Of a DNA stretch of 64,000 nt, positions 29,572-38,598 are shown piece by piece; positions within the stretch are counted from its first letter, which is position 1, and each line of letters opens with the position of its first letter. The notes beneath the pieces are model-generated. The model had not been told where the DNA came from. It searched no databases and saw only the letters and a list, made by a program, of their open reading frames with translations. Origin of the DNA: Mycobacterium montefiorense (GTDB taxonomy: Bacteria; Actinomycetota; Actinomycetes; Mycobacteriales; Mycobacteriaceae); contig NZ_BFCH01000001.1 in the NCBI RefSeq assembly GCF_003112775.1, positions 124,001-188,000 of the forward strand, in the 5' to 3' direction. The position numbers and the translations under genes are program-made.

Positions 29572-30393
29572 ATGGCGGTGAAGGCGACGCAGCGCGGCAC
29601 CTGGCGAGCAATGCTGCAGCAGGGGTTGGACACCGCCGCCGATCTCACCGGCTTCGTCGCCCAGAAGATCACCGCGGCCACCGATCCGCGGGCGCGGCTG
29701 CTGCGTCGCCGCCGCCGCGCACTGCGGTGGGCGTGGATCTTCGCCGTCGGCAGCGTGTTCTGGGGTCTGGTCACCGCAGTGCTGGCCTGGTGGGGCTGGT
29801 TCGTGCTGTTGCTGCAGATCACCGGCGCGATCGCGGTCATCGAGGTGATCCCCGCGACGTTGTTGTTCTTCCGATACCACTGGCTGAAATCGGAGCCGCT
29901 GCCGGCGAGCCGGCCCACCAACCCCCGTCGGCTGCCGCCGCCGGGTTCCGCGGCACGACCCGCGATGTATGCGCTCGGCGCCTCCGAACGCGGGTTCTTC
30001 TCGCTGTTGAGCGTCATCGAGCGCGGTGCCATGTTGCCGGCGGACGAGATCAGTGACCTGACCGCGGCGGCGAACAAGACTTCGGCGGCGATGGCGTCCA
30101 GTGCCGCGGAGGTGGTGTCGATGGAGCGCGCCGCGCACAGCTCGGAGTCATCGCGGTCGTATCTGGTGCCCACCATCAATGCGTTCACGGCGCAGTTGAG
30201 TGCCGGTGTCCGGCAGTACAACGAAATGGTCACCGCCGCAGCACAATTGGTTTCCTCGGCGAACGGCAATGGCGATGCGGGGCTCGCGGCCGCACACCAA
30301 CGCTATCGGTCCGAGCTGGTCGAGGCTACCGATCACCTGACCGGTTGGGCTCAGGCGTTCGACGAACTCGGCGGCTTACCGCGCCGCCCGTGA
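29572..30393 (+). CDS. pspM: Membrane protein PspM (Rv2743c-like)
   Basis: A 273-residue protein with two adjacent membrane helices at about residues 52-72 and 77-100 (WIFAVGSVFWGLVTAVLAWW, then FVLLLQITGAIAVIEVIPA). They are flanked by a basic N-terminal region and a long soluble C-terminal part. Rv2743c of M. tuberculosis, in the same position, binds PspA at the membrane. Its usual partner gene Rv2742c (pspN) does not follow here; the next gene is ephG on the other strand. Confidence 0.88.
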   Translation: MAVKATQRGTWRAMLQQGLDTAADLTGFVAQKITAATDPRARLLRRRRRALRWAWIFAVGSVFWGLVTAVLAWWGWFVLLLQITGAIAVIEVIPATLLFFRYHWLKSEPLPASRPTNPRRLPPPGSAARPAMYALGASERGFFSLLSVIERGAMLPADEISDLTAAANKTSAAMASSAAEVVSMERAAHSSESSRSYLVPTINAFTAQLSAGVRQYNEMVTAAAQLVSSANGNGDAGLAAAHQRYRSELVEATDHLTGWAQAFDELGGLPRRP

Positions 30394-30398
30394 TCTGA

Positions 30399-30830
30399 CT
30401 AGAACGACGCTTTGAGCGACGGCAACACTAGCGCCGCCACGCCACGCAGCAACGCCTTGGTCATGTCGAAGAAGTCAAAGTAGTCCCGCCACAGCGTGAT
30501 TCGCCCGTTGTGGACCTCGAACACGCCGCAAACCCAGAACTGCAGGCGCAGCGGGCCCAGGGTCAGCGCGTCGCTGCGCTCGGTGAGCACGGCGGCGCCG
30601 TCAGCGGCGACGCGATGGATCTTGACTTCGAATCCGGCGCGGCCGTCCATTCGGCGGAACAGCTTCATGGCCCGGGCACGGCCGCGGATGGTCGGCAATC
30701 CGACGTTCTCGTAGACGAGGTTGTCGTCCAATGAGGCATCCGCGGTTTCGTAGTCCGCATCCATTAAGGCGTTCAGAAAAGTCTCGACCGTGCGCGTGTT
30801 CGCGACGGCTGTTCCGGTCAGCTCGGTCAT
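30399..30830 (-). CDS. ephG: Limonene-1,2-epoxide hydrolase family protein EphG
   Basis: A 143-residue SnoaL/NTF2-fold protein of the limonene epoxide hydrolase type, corresponding to Rv2740 (EphG). The FLNALMDADYETADASLDDNLVYENVG opening, a GRARAMKLFRR segment with the catalytic Arg, and GRITLWRDYFDF with the catalytic Asp are seen. M. tuberculosis EphG hydrates epoxides including cholesterol oxide. In M. tuberculosis a PE_PGRS gene and pspN separate it from pspM; here the gap is five bases. Confidence 0.88.
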   Translation of the reverse strand: MTELTGTAVANTRTVETFLNALMDADYETADASLDDNLVYENVGLPTIRGRARAMKLFRRMDGRAGFEVKIHRVAADGAAVLTERSDALTLGPLRLQFWVCGVFEVHNGRITLWRDYFDFFDMTKALLRGVAALVLPSLKASF

Positions 30831-30880
30831 GGTGCCAGCGTAGGGCGCGTGCCGGTCGGCCGCTGTGGCAGGGTAAGGCG

Positions 30881-32047
30881 GTGCGAGTCGCCGTGGTCGC
30901 CGGGCCGGATCCTGGGCACGCGTTTCCCGCGATCGCGCTGTGTCAGCGTTTCCGGGACGCGGGCGACGAAGCCACCCTGTTCACCGGCGAGGAATGGATC
31001 CAAGCCGCCCGCGACGTGGGCATCGCGGCTGTCGCACTCGACGGGCTCGCGGCGACCGATGAAGACCTCGACGCCGGGGCCCGAATCCACCGGCGCGCGG
31101 CGCGGATGGCGGTGCTCAACGTGCCGGCGCTGCGCGACCTGGCACCCGACCTGGTGGTGTCCGACGTGATCACCGCCGGCGGCGGCATGGCCGCCGAGCT
31201 GCTGGACATCCCGTGGATCGAGCTGAACCCTCATCCGCTGTATCTGCCATCGAAGGGGTTGCCGCCGATCGGCAGCGGGCTAGCCCCGGGGACCGGCATT
31301 CGCGGCCGGCTGCGTGATGCCGCGATGCGGGCGATGACGGCGCGTTCCGTGCGCGCGGGCCAGCAGCAACGTGAGAGATCCCGCGTCGAGATCGGGTTGT
31401 CGGCGCGCGATCGGGGGCCGCTGCGGCGGCTGATCGCCACACTGCCCGCGCTGGAGGTTTCCCGGCCGGACTGGCCGGCCGAGGCCGTCGTGGTCGGGCC
31501 GCTGCACTTCGAGCCGACCGATCAGATCCTCGAGGTCCCGGCCGGCTCGGGGCCGGTGGTGGTGGTCGCGCCGTCGACCGCATTGATCGGCACCGAGGGT
31601 CTCGCCGAGGTCGCGCTGGGGTGCTTGACGCCGGGCGAGACGCTGCCGGCGGGATCGCGTCTGTTGGTGTCGCGGCTGGACGGACCGGAGCTGACGGTGC
31701 CGTCGTGGGCGGTGGTCGGGCTGGGACGCCAGGACGAGCTGTTGGCGCATGCCGATGTGGTGATCTGTGGCGGCGGCCATGGAATGGTGGCCAAAACGCT
31801 GCTGGCCGGGGTGCCGCTGGTGGTGGTGCCCGGCGGCGGCGACCAGTGGGAGATCGCCAATCGGGTGATGCGCCAGGGGAGCGCGCGGCTGATCCGGCCG
31901 TTGACGGCCGACGCGTTGGTCCAGGCGGTCAGCGAGGTGTTGTCGGCACCCCGCTACCGCGAGGCCGCCCGAACGGCCGCGGCCGGCATCCACCGCGTCG
32001 CCGACCCGGTGCGGATATGCCACCAAGCGCTGGCGCTCGCGGGATGA
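30881..32047 (+). CDS. GT1-family glycosyltransferase (Rv2739c-like)
   Basis: A 388-residue GT1-fold transferase. It opens VRVAVVAGPDPGHAFPAIALCQRF, and the C-terminal donor site reads ICGGGHGMVAKTLLAGVPLVVVPGGGDQWE; a Gly-His-Gly replaces the usual GGAGT. Length and position match Rv2739c. The GTG at 30881 begins the fold. Sugar donor and acceptor are unknown. It is followed closely by the DUF3046 gene, an arrangement conserved upstream of recA in mycobacteria. Confidence 0.85.
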   Translation: MRVAVVAGPDPGHAFPAIALCQRFRDAGDEATLFTGEEWIQAARDVGIAAVALDGLAATDEDLDAGARIHRRAARMAVLNVPALRDLAPDLVVSDVITAGGGMAAELLDIPWIELNPHPLYLPSKGLPPIGSGLAPGTGIRGRLRDAAMRAMTARSVRAGQQQRERSRVEIGLSARDRGPLRRLIATLPALEVSRPDWPAEAVVVGPLHFEPTDQILEVPAGSGPVVVVAPSTALIGTEGLAEVALGCLTPGETLPAGSRLLVSRLDGPELTVPSWAVVGLGRQDELLAHADVVICGGGHGMVAKTLLAGVPLVVVPGGGDQWEIANRVMRQGSARLIRPLTADALVQAVSEVLSAPRYREAARTAAAGIHRVADPVRICHQALALAG

Positions 32048-32070
32048 CTGCGATCGGTATGTTGGCTGGC

Positions 32071-32265
32071 GTGCGGCTGACGGAGTTCAACGAGCGGGTG
32101 GTGCTGCGGTTCGGCACCGCGTACGGCGCTTCGGTGCTGGTAGACCACGTGCTGCCCGGTTTTGACGGCCGAACCGCGTCGCAGGCGATCGAAGACGGCG
32201 TCGAACCTCGCGATGTCTGGCGGGCGTTGTGCGTCGACTTCGATGTGCCCCGCGAGCAGTGGTGA
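32071..32265 (+). CDS. DUF3046 family protein (Rv2738c-like)
   Basis: A 64-residue conserved actinobacterial protein: VRLTEFNERVVLRFG, then VEPRDVWRALCVDFDVPREQW. The GTG at 32071 gives the family N-terminus. An ATG at 32044, which overlaps the upstream stop as ATGA, would add nine residues and is a real alternative given how often that coupling occurs in this window. It lies in the conserved recA neighbourhood; function unknown. Confidence 0.85.
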   Translation: MRLTEFNERVVLRFGTAYGASVLVDHVLPGFDGRTASQAIEDGVEPRDVWRALCVDFDVPREQW

Positions 32266-32279
32266 GCTTTTTCGCATAC

Positions 32280-32957
32280 TCATCTCTGGCTTGATCGTGG
32301 CGCCTGGCGAAAGACGCAGTCGCCGCACACGGCTCGCCCCGGGAGGCGATAGAACAGGCAGCAGCTGTTGCGCTTGAAGCCCAGATGCGAGCCGCTGATA
32401 GCACCGGATCCGGACAGCACGCCGGTGTCCAGCAGGGAACCGGTGATCTCGACAATCCGTGCGCGCAGGTCGGGCCGGGCCACGAGCAGCGCCCGCGACG
32501 CGCCGACGAGTGCGGACGCGATATTGCCTGCCAGCAGGACAGGCGCCAGCTTGACCCGCAGACCTGCCTCGAACGGCTGCATATGTTGTTGCACCACAAC
32601 GCCGTACAACAACTCCGCGGAGATTTCCGGCACCGCTGTTCCGGTGGGTTCGGGCATGCGCAGCGGCGCCCCGTCGTCGGCACGTTGCAGGTCGTCGAGG
32701 TCTGGAACAACGTCGTGGGCCAAAGCGCATGCCAGCACCGGTGACCACAGCCGGGTGGCATGGCCGAGATGAACCAGCGAGGCGCCGATCCGTAGGTCAG
32801 TCGTGTGGTAGCGCTGCGCGGTGGTGTCGATCAAACCGGTGAAGCCGTCGGCGTAGTCCTGTCGGACCGGATGCCAGCCTGCTCCGGTGCCGCCTACCGT
32901 GAGCGCGAAAAACCCTTTGTAGGAAGATATTTGGGCAAGCTCGCAGGAGATATCCAT
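32280..32957 (-). CDS. FhuF-like [2Fe-2S] protein
   Basis: A 225-residue protein with the FhuF-type C-terminal cluster motif: CC, ten residues, C, two residues, C (NSCCLFYRLPGRAVCGDCVF). The N-terminal part has a GWHPVRQDY segment, and the middle is a helical IucA/FhuF-like region. FhuF proteins reduce ferric siderophores; other family members are only known as Fe-S reductases. The ATG at 32957 was chosen because upstream in-frame codons run through a cobalamin riboswitch. That riboswitch suggests the protein is made when B12 is low, so it might reduce a corrinoid or replace a B12-dependent step. Confidence 0.72.
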   Translation of the reverse strand: MDISCELAQISSYKGFFALTVGGTGAGWHPVRQDYADGFTGLIDTTAQRYHTTDLRIGASLVHLGHATRLWSPVLACALAHDVVPDLDDLQRADDGAPLRMPEPTGTAVPEISAELLYGVVVQQHMQPFEAGLRVKLAPVLLAGNIASALVGASRALLVARPDLRARIVEITGSLLDTGVLSGSGAISGSHLGFKRNSCCLFYRLPGRAVCGDCVFRQAPRSSQR

Positions 32958-33008
32958 GCGTGCGCGCCACCCTCTCTGGGGAGGTCCGCCCCAGCGTCTA
33001 GTGAGGAA

Positions 33009-33120
33009 GCGCCGACGGTGAGTATCTGGCTCTCGGGTCGCAATGCGCCCGATCACAGTGGCGCGACCGCACCGGATTCGCACCGGTTTCCTCAGCTTTT
33101 TCCTGCAGGCCCGTCGACGC
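33009..33120 (-). promoter_or_regulatory. Compact cobalamin riboswitch
   Basis: Read on the minus strand, this 112-nt element has the conserved cobalamin core: GAAACCGGTGCGAATCCGGTG, GCGGTCGCGCCACTGTG, and GAGCCAGATACTC. The ends pair as a ten-base P1 helix (GCGTCGACGG with CCGTCGGCGC, one G-U pair). The small size fits the short cobalamin-II type. It lies 51 nt upstream of the FhuF-like start codon, and a short TGGGG/CCCCA hairpin lies in between, so control of translation or early termination is likely. Confidence 0.85.
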
Positions 33121-33167
33121 CCTTTCGGTAGCCGATGTTGCCACACGCGCGGCGTGTCGAACTTGAA

Positions 33168-33183
33168 TCGAACAGGTGTTCGG
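33168..33183 (+). promoter_or_regulatory. LexA (SOS) box upstream of recA
   Basis: TCGAACAGGTGTTCGG matches the mycobacterial SOS box TCGAAC-N4-GTTCGA at eleven of twelve positions. A further TCGAAC half-site lies 11 bp upstream (33157-33162), on the same helix face. Confidence 0.85.
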
Positions 33184-33213
33184 CTACTGTGGTGATCGTT
33201 CGGAGATGCCGAC

Positions 33214-33236
33214 TTGTCGGTGGCCATCTCTAATGT
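33214..33236 (+). promoter_or_regulatory. RecA-NDp (PafBC-dependent) promoter of recA
   Basis: TTGTCGGTG at 33214-33222, eight bases, then TAATGT at 33231-33236 fit the LexA-independent DNA-damage promoter motif TTGTCRGTG-N8-TANNNT. It lies 56 bp before the recA start, downstream of the LexA box, the same two-promoter layout as in M. tuberculosis. Confidence 0.85.
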
Positions 33237-33291
33237 CTCGCCCAACCGACCGAAACCGGTCATCGAACACATCGACTATAGGAGAGGCGCC

Positions 33292-34332
33292 ATGGCGCAA
33301 GCCCCCGACCGCGAGAAGGCTCTCGAGCTGGCGATGGCCCAGATCGAGAAGAGCTACGGCAAAGGCTCGGTGATGCGTCTCGGCGAAGAGACACGTCAAC
33401 CGATCTCGATCATTCCGACTGGATCCATCGCGCTGGACGTGGCCTTGGGCATCGGCGGCCTGCCGCGCGGCCGGGTCGTGGAGATCTACGGCCCGGAGTC
33501 CTCGGGTAAGACCACCGTCGCCCTGCACGCGGTGGCTAACGCCCAGGCCGCCGGCGGCGTCGCGGCGTTCATTGACGCCGAGCACGCCCTGGACCCGGAC
33601 TACGCCAAGAAACTCGGCGTCGACACCGATTCCCTGCTGGTCAGCCAGCCCGACACCGGTGAGCAGGCCCTTGAGATCGCCGACATGCTGATCCGCTCCG
33701 GCGCACTCGACATCCTGGTCATCGACTCGGTGGCCGCGCTGGTGCCGCGTGCGGAACTGGAAGGCGAGATGGGCGACAGCCACGTCGGGCTGCAAGCCCG
33801 GCTGATGAGTCAGGCGTTGCGGAAAATGACTGGCGCACTGAACAATTCGGGGACGACGGCGATCTTCATCAACCAGCTCCGCGAGAAGATCGGGGTGATG
33901 TTCGGCAGTCCGGAAACCACCACGGGTGGAAAGGCTTTGAAGTTCTACGCATCGGTGCGCCTGGATGTGCGCCGGATCGAGACGCTCAAGGACGGCACCG
34001 ACGCGGTCGGTAACCGCACCAGGGTCAAGGTGGTCAAGAACAAGGTGGCACCGCCGTTCAAGCAGGCCGAGTTCGACATCCTCTACGGTCGGGGCATCAG
34101 CCGGGAAGGCTCGCTGATCGACATGGGCGTGGACCAGGGCTTCGTCCGCAAGTCCGGTTCCTGGTTCACCTACGAGGGCGAACAGCTCGGCCAGGGTAAG
34201 GAGAACGTCCGCAACTTCTTGATGGAGAACGGCGATATCGCCAACGAGATCGAGAAGAAGATCAAGGAAAAGATGGGCATCGGTGCGGTGGTGACCGATG
34301 ACGACGTCCTCCCCGCCCCCGTCGATTTCTGA
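33292..34332 (+). CDS. recA: Recombinase RecA (intein-free)
   Basis: A 346-residue RecA that forms filaments on single-stranded DNA, catalyses strand exchange and triggers LexA self-cleavage. Walker A is GPESSGKTT (about residue 67), followed by the DNA-binding loop region [21 protein letters not shown]. The ATG at 33292 follows AGGAGAGG. The M. tuberculosis intein is absent: the host site reads VKNKVAPPF, with Val where an intein-bearing allele has Cys. Transcription is from a LexA-controlled and a RecA-NDp promoter. recX overlaps its 3' end. Confidence 0.98.
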   Translation: MAQAPDREKALELAMAQIEKSYGKGSVMRLGEETRQPISIIPTGSIALDVALGIGGLPRGRVVEIYGPESSGKTTVALHAVANAQAAGGVAAFIDAEHALDPDYAKKLGVDTDSLLVSQPDTGEQALEIADMLIRSGALDILVIDSVAALVPRAELEGEMGDSHVGLQARLMSQALRKMTGALNNSGTTAIFINQLREKIGVMFGSPETTTGGKALKFYASVRLDVRRIETLKDGTDAVGNRTRVKVVKNKVAPPFKQAEFDILYGRGISREGSLIDMGVDQGFVRKSGSWFTYEGEQLGQGKENVRNFLMENGDIANEIEKKIKEKMGIGAVVTDDDVLPAPVDF

Positions 34333-34819
34333 GCCTGCCCGCGAAGAGCAGGCGCGGGCGTTGTGCCTGCGCCTGCTCACCGCGAGGGCGCGCACCAGGG
34401 CCGAGTTGTCCGGCCAGCTCGCGAAACGCGGATACCCCGGCGACGTCAGTGGCCGGGTGCTCGATCGGCTGGCCGCTGTCGGGTTGGTGAATGACCGGGA
34501 CTTCGCCGAACAGTGGGTGCAGTCCCGGCACACCAGGGTGGGAAAGAGCAAGCACGCCTTGGCCGCCGAGCTGCACACCAAAGGTGTCGACAAAGAGGTC
34601 ATCACCACGGTGCTGGCCGGGATCGACGCCGGTGCAGAGCGAGGTCGGGCCGAAGAACTGGTACAGGCCAAGCTACGACGGGAGACGCTGAGCGGGGACG
34701 ACGCGCGGATCACTCGTCGGCTGGTGGGGATGCTGGCGCGCCGTGGCTATAGCCAGAACCTGGCCTGCGAGGTCGTCCTCGCCGAGCTGAACGCCGAACG
34801 AGAACGCCGCCGGGTCTAG
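34298..34819 (+). CDS. recX: Regulatory protein RecX
   Basis: A 173-residue RecX that binds and disassembles RecA filaments. It is helical, with tandem three-helix repeats: [14 protein letters not shown] and [19 protein letters not shown], then [23 protein letters not shown]. The start lies 35 bases inside recA, so expression is tied to recA by translational coupling. It is followed by miaB, without the two small genes that lie between them in M. tuberculosis. Confidence 0.95.
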   Translation: MTTSSPPPSISEPAREEQARALCLRLLTARARTRAELSGQLAKRGYPGDVSGRVLDRLAAVGLVNDRDFAEQWVQSRHTRVGKSKHALAAELHTKGVDKEVITTVLAGIDAGAERGRAEELVQAKLRRETLSGDDARITRRLVGMLARRGYSQNLACEVVLAELNAERERRRV

Positions 34820-34863
34820 CTGCGGGTTAATGCCCTCGGCCCCGATCGCCGTAGCATGGCCCC

Positions 34864-36390
34864 GTGACTTCGACAGTGGCGCCAGACGCCGCGAGCCTCT
34901 CCGGGGCCGTGGCTGGGTCGGCGCGCACCTATCAAGTTCGCACTTATGGCTGCCAAATGAACGTCCACGACTCCGAGCGGCTCGCGGGCCTGCTCGAGGC
35001 GGCCGGTTACATCCGCGCCGCCGCGGGCGCCGACGCGGACGTGGTGGTCTTCAACACCTGCGCGGTGCGCGAAAACGCCGACAACAAGCTGTACGGCAAC
35101 ATCAGCCACCTGGCCCCGCGCAAACGCGACAACCCGGACATGCAGATCGCCGTGGGTGGCTGTCTGGCCCAAAAGGACCGAGACTCCTTGTTACGCAAGG
35201 CCCCATGGGTCGACGTCGTGTTCGGTACGCACAACATCGGGTCGCTGCCCACGCTGCTGGACCGGGCCCGGCACAACAAAGTCGCCCAGGTGGAAATCGT
35301 CGAGGCGCTCCAGGAGTTTCCGTCGTCGCTGCCGAGCGCTCGCGAATCCGCCTACGCTGCCTGGGTTTCCATCTCCATCGGCTGCAACAACAGCTGCACG
35401 TTCTGCATCGTCCCGTCGCTGCGCGGCAAGGAGGTCGACCGCAGCCCGGCCGACATCCTGGCCGAGGTCGAATCGCTGGTGGACGACGGGGTGCTGGAAG
35501 TCACCCTGCTGGGCCAGAACGTCAACGCCTACGGTGTCTCGTTCGCCGACCCGGCATTGCCCCGCAACCGCGGCGCGTTCGCCGAGCTGCTGCGGGCCTG
35601 CGGAGCTATCGACGGGCTGGAACGCGTGCGATTCACCTCGCCCCACCCGGCCGAATTCACCGACGACGTCATCGAGGCAATGGCGCAGACACCCAATGTC
35701 TGTCCCGCCCTGCATATGCCGCTGCAGTCCGGATCCGACCGGATGCTGCGGGCGATGCGGCGCTCCTACCGCGCCGACCGCTACCTCGGCATCATCGACC
35801 GGGTTCGCGCGGCCATGCCGCACGCGGCCATCACCACCGACCTCATCGTCGGATTCCCCGGCGAGACCGAAGAGGATTTCGCGGCCACCCTCGACGTGGT
35901 GCGCCAGGCGCGGTTCGCGGCGGCGTTCACCTTCCAGTACTCCAAACGTCCCGGCACCCCGGCTGCCGAACTCGACGGACAGCTGCCGAAAGCCGTTGTG
36001 CAGGAACGTTATATGCGGCTGATCGAACTGCAGGAACAGATCTCACTGGAGGGCAATCGCGAGCTGATCGGTCAGCGGGTCGAATTGCTGGTTGCCACCG
36101 GCGAAGGTCGTAAGGACGCTCGCACGGCCCGCATGACCGGGCGGGTGCGCGACGGACGGCTGGTGCATTTCGCCGCGGATACCGCGGTGCGGCCCGGCGA
36201 TATCATCACCACGGCGGTCACCGGGGCCGCGCCGCACCACCTGATCGCCGATGCCGGCATCCTGACCCACCGCCGCACCCGAGCCGGTGACGCACATGCT
36301 GCCGGACAACGCCCACGCGGTATCGGTCTGGGCATGCCAGGCATCGGGCCTGCCGCCGAACCAGTCGAATCCCTTGGATGTGCCCGATGA
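34864..36390 (+). CDS. miaB: tRNA methylthiotransferase MiaB
   Basis: A 508-residue radical-SAM methylthiotransferase converting i6A37 to ms2i6A37 in tRNA. The N-terminal UPF0004 domain has three cluster cysteines (TYGCQMN, NTCAVRE, GGCLAQ). The radical-SAM CxxxCxxC is CNNSCTFC near residue 176, and the C-terminal TRAM domain begins about 425. The start is GTG at 34864. The C-terminal 50 residues are a poorly conserved tail. Its substrate base is made by MiaA, encoded further right. It overlaps the next membrane protein gene by ATGA. Confidence 0.96.
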   Translation: MTSTVAPDAASLSGAVAGSARTYQVRTYGCQMNVHDSERLAGLLEAAGYIRAAAGADADVVVFNTCAVRENADNKLYGNISHLAPRKRDNPDMQIAVGGCLAQKDRDSLLRKAPWVDVVFGTHNIGSLPTLLDRARHNKVAQVEIVEALQEFPSSLPSARESAYAAWVSISIGCNNSCTFCIVPSLRGKEVDRSPADILAEVESLVDDGVLEVTLLGQNVNAYGVSFADPALPRNRGAFAELLRACGAIDGLERVRFTSPHPAEFTDDVIEAMAQTPNVCPALHMPLQSGSDRMLRAMRRSYRADRYLGIIDRVRAAMPHAAITTDLIVGFPGETEEDFAATLDVVRQARFAAAFTFQYSKRPGTPAAELDGQLPKAVVQERYMRLIELQEQISLEGNRELIGQRVELLVATGEGRKDARTARMTGRVRDGRLVHFAADTAVRPGDIITTAVTGAAPHHLIADAGILTHRRTRAGDAHAAGQRPRGIGLGMPGIGPAAEPVESLGCAR

Positions 36391-37022
36391 CGAAAGAACA
36401 CACCGACTATGACGCCCTGCGAGCCGAGATCGAGGCCGCAGAACGCCGGGTAGCACGCGAGATCGACCCGGGCCCACGGGCATTCGTCGTCGCGATCCTG
36501 GTGTTCGTGTTGCTGGGATCGTTCATCCTGCCGCATACCGGTCATGTCCGTGGCTGGGATGTGCTGTTCAGCAGCCACGGCGCCGGTGCCGCCGCGTTGT
36601 CGCTGCCATCCAAGGTGTTCACCTGGCTGGCACTGGTTTTCGGTGTGGGCTTCTCGATGGTGGCCTTGCTGACACGGCGCTGGGCGCTGGCCTGGATCGC
36701 GCTGGCAGGTACGTCGATAGCCAGCGCGACCGGGCTCTTGGCGGTGTGGTCACGCCAGACCGTTGCCGCCGGTCATCCCGGCCCCGGTATCGGGCTGTTC
36801 GTCGCATGGATCACCTTGATTCTGTTGACGTTCCACTGGGCCCGTGTGGTGTGGTCGCGCACGATCGTGCAACTCGCGGCCGAAGAGCAACGCCGACGCG
36901 TCAGTGCCGAGCAGCAGTCCAGGACGCTGCTGGAGACCCTCGGCGACGCGGACACTCCCGAGGGCCCCGTCGCCGAGAACCCCGACGCCGAGGCGCCGCC
37001 GGACCAGGCGGAGAACCGCTAG
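36387..37022 (+). CDS. Conserved membrane protein (Rv2732c-like)
   Basis: A 211-residue protein with four predicted membrane helices between residues 35 and 150 (for example [18 protein letters not shown] and [18 protein letters not shown]). It has a charged cytoplasmic N-terminus and an acidic, Pro-rich C-terminal tail. Its start overlaps the miaB stop (ATGA), and its stop overlaps that of the convergent DUF349 gene (CTAG at 37019-37022). No enzymatic motif is visible; function unknown. Confidence 0.85.
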   Translation: MTKEHTDYDALRAEIEAAERRVAREIDPGPRAFVVAILVFVLLGSFILPHTGHVRGWDVLFSSHGAGAAALSLPSKVFTWLALVFGVGFSMVALLTRRWALAWIALAGTSIASATGLLAVWSRQTVAAGHPGPGIGLFVAWITLILLTFHWARVVWSRTIVQLAAEEQRRRVSAEQQSRTLLETLGDADTPEGPVAENPDAEAPPDQAENR

Positions 37023-38353
37023 CGCTTCAGCGCATCAACGGCGGCCTGCGCCCACTGGCGCCATTGTTCGGCATTGGCCTGTGCCTCTTGGGCTTCTTTG
37101 GTCCGGCCGGCCGCGGCCGCCTTGCGGGCCTGCTGCTCGTAGTGCTCGGCGCGGGTCGCGAATTGTTCGGCCCGGGCCTGTGCCTCAGGGTCGGACCAAT
37201 TCGCTTCACCGGCATCGCGCACCTTCTTTTCGACGGCGCGCAGTCGCCGCTCCAAGTCGGCCGACCGCTCCCGGGGCACTTTGCCGATCGCATCCCATTT
37301 GTCGGCGATCGACCGCAGTGCCGACCTGGCCGCTTCGTGATTGCTGGTGTCGATCTTCTCGGCCTCGGCCAGCAGCGCCTCCTTGGCGGTGGCGTTGCCC
37401 CGGAATTCATGGTCCTTCTCCGCCGTCGCGGCGTTGCGCGCGGTGAAGAACGCATCCTGGGCGGCCTTGAAGCGGTGCCACAGGGCGTCGTCGACTTCCC
37501 GGGTCGCCCGCCCCGCCGCTTTCCATTCGGTCAGCAGCTTTCGGAATTCGGCGCTGGTGCCCGCCCAGTCCGTCGAGTCGGACATCTCCTCGGCCCGCTC
37601 GCAGAGCCGTTCCTTGGACTGCCGCACGCCCGCGCGCTCGCGGTCCAACTCAGCGAAGTGCGAACCCCGCCGCCGGTTGAACGCCTCGCGCGCTGCCGAA
37701 TAGCGCTTCCACAGCGCGTCGTCGACCTTTCGGTCCAGACCGGTGACCGTCTTCCACTCGTCGAGAATCTCGCGCATCCGGTCGCCGGCGACCTTCCAAT
37801 GCGTCGAGTTGGTGGCCAGGTCCTCGGCCTCCGCGGCCAGTGCCTCCTTGCGTGCGGTCTGCGCGGTCCGGTGCTCGTCGCGGCGGGAACGATCGGCGGC
37901 GACCGTGGCGTCGGCGTGCTCCACCAGGATGGTCAGCCGGCCCGCGAGCGCATCGATGTCGCCCAGCACGGAGGCCGTCGGCAACGTCTCGGCCAGTGCG
38001 GAGGCGTTGGCTTTGATCTTGCGCGCGTCGCCGCTTCCGGAGGCCAGCCGCTCTTCCATCAGCGTGACCTCGGTGCTCAGGTCCTCGAACCGCCGACCGA
38101 AGTGAGCGAATGCGGCCTCACGGTCGCCGGCCTGCCAGGAGCCGATGATGCGTTCGCCGGATGAGCTGATCAGCCACACCGTGCCATCGTCGTCGACGCG
38201 GCCGTACTGGTGCGGATTGCTGGCCGGGGGCAACACCAACGGGTGGGCGCTGGGTCGTGCTGTCGGCCCAGGCCCTGGCCGCGGGCCCGGGCGTGGACCA
38301 GGACGTGGTGTCGGCTTGGCAGCGTCGCTGGAGCGGGGCGCGTCATCGGTCAT
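37019..38353 (-). CDS. DUF349 protein (Rv2731-like)
   Basis: A 444-residue protein with a Pro/Arg/Gly-rich N-terminal tail (repeats of RPGP) and at least three DUF349 helical repeats, each with a W-(K/R)-x-G or DxxLWxRF pattern ([43 protein letters not shown]). The remainder is strongly coiled coil. The ATG at 38353 (MTDDAPRSS) is the likely start; fourteen additional codons upstream are possible. DUF349 proteins are poorly understood, with links to ribosome or RNA-associated stress functions in other bacteria. Confidence 0.87.
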   Translation of the reverse strand: MTDDAPRSSDAAKPTPRPGPRPGPRPGPGPTARPSAHPLVLPPASNPHQYGRVDDDGTVWLISSSGERIIGSWQAGDREAAFAHFGRRFEDLSTEVTLMEERLASGSGDARKIKANASALAETLPTASVLGDIDALAGRLTILVEHADATVAADRSRRDEHRTAQTARKEALAAEAEDLATNSTHWKVAGDRMREILDEWKTVTGLDRKVDDALWKRYSAAREAFNRRRGSHFAELDRERAGVRQSKERLCERAEEMSDSTDWAGTSAEFRKLLTEWKAAGRATREVDDALWHRFKAAQDAFFTARNAATAEKDHEFRGNATAKEALLAEAEKIDTSNHEAARSALRSIADKWDAIGKVPRERSADLERRLRAVEKKVRDAGEANWSDPEAQARAEQFATRAEHYEQQARKAAAAGRTKEAQEAQANAEQWRQWAQAAVDALKR

Positions 38354-38598
38354 GCGCTCGTCACCTACCCTTCGCGCGGTCACATTCCCGCGCACCTGCC
38401 GCGCGTAGCGGCACCCGTTCGGTCGGGAGACCTGCTGCCATCAACAGCTGCTCCGTCACCGATTCCAACAGTATTCAAGCAGCTTGGCGGGCTGTATGCC
38501 GCAACCTGATCGTCGTTGTTTGGACAGCCCGTTGTGGAACAGTGGTGCACGCAGCATTTTTACTCGTGAATCACGCTCGACTTGGAGAGAACCCGCAC

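Noticed and set aside
32958..33272. Longer N-terminus for the FhuF-like protein
   Set aside because: The extension is Arg-rich without homology and passes straight through the cobalamin riboswitch.
33263..33278. Third LexA box just before the recA start
   Set aside because: TCGAAC is followed by CGACTA, which fails to match the right half-site.
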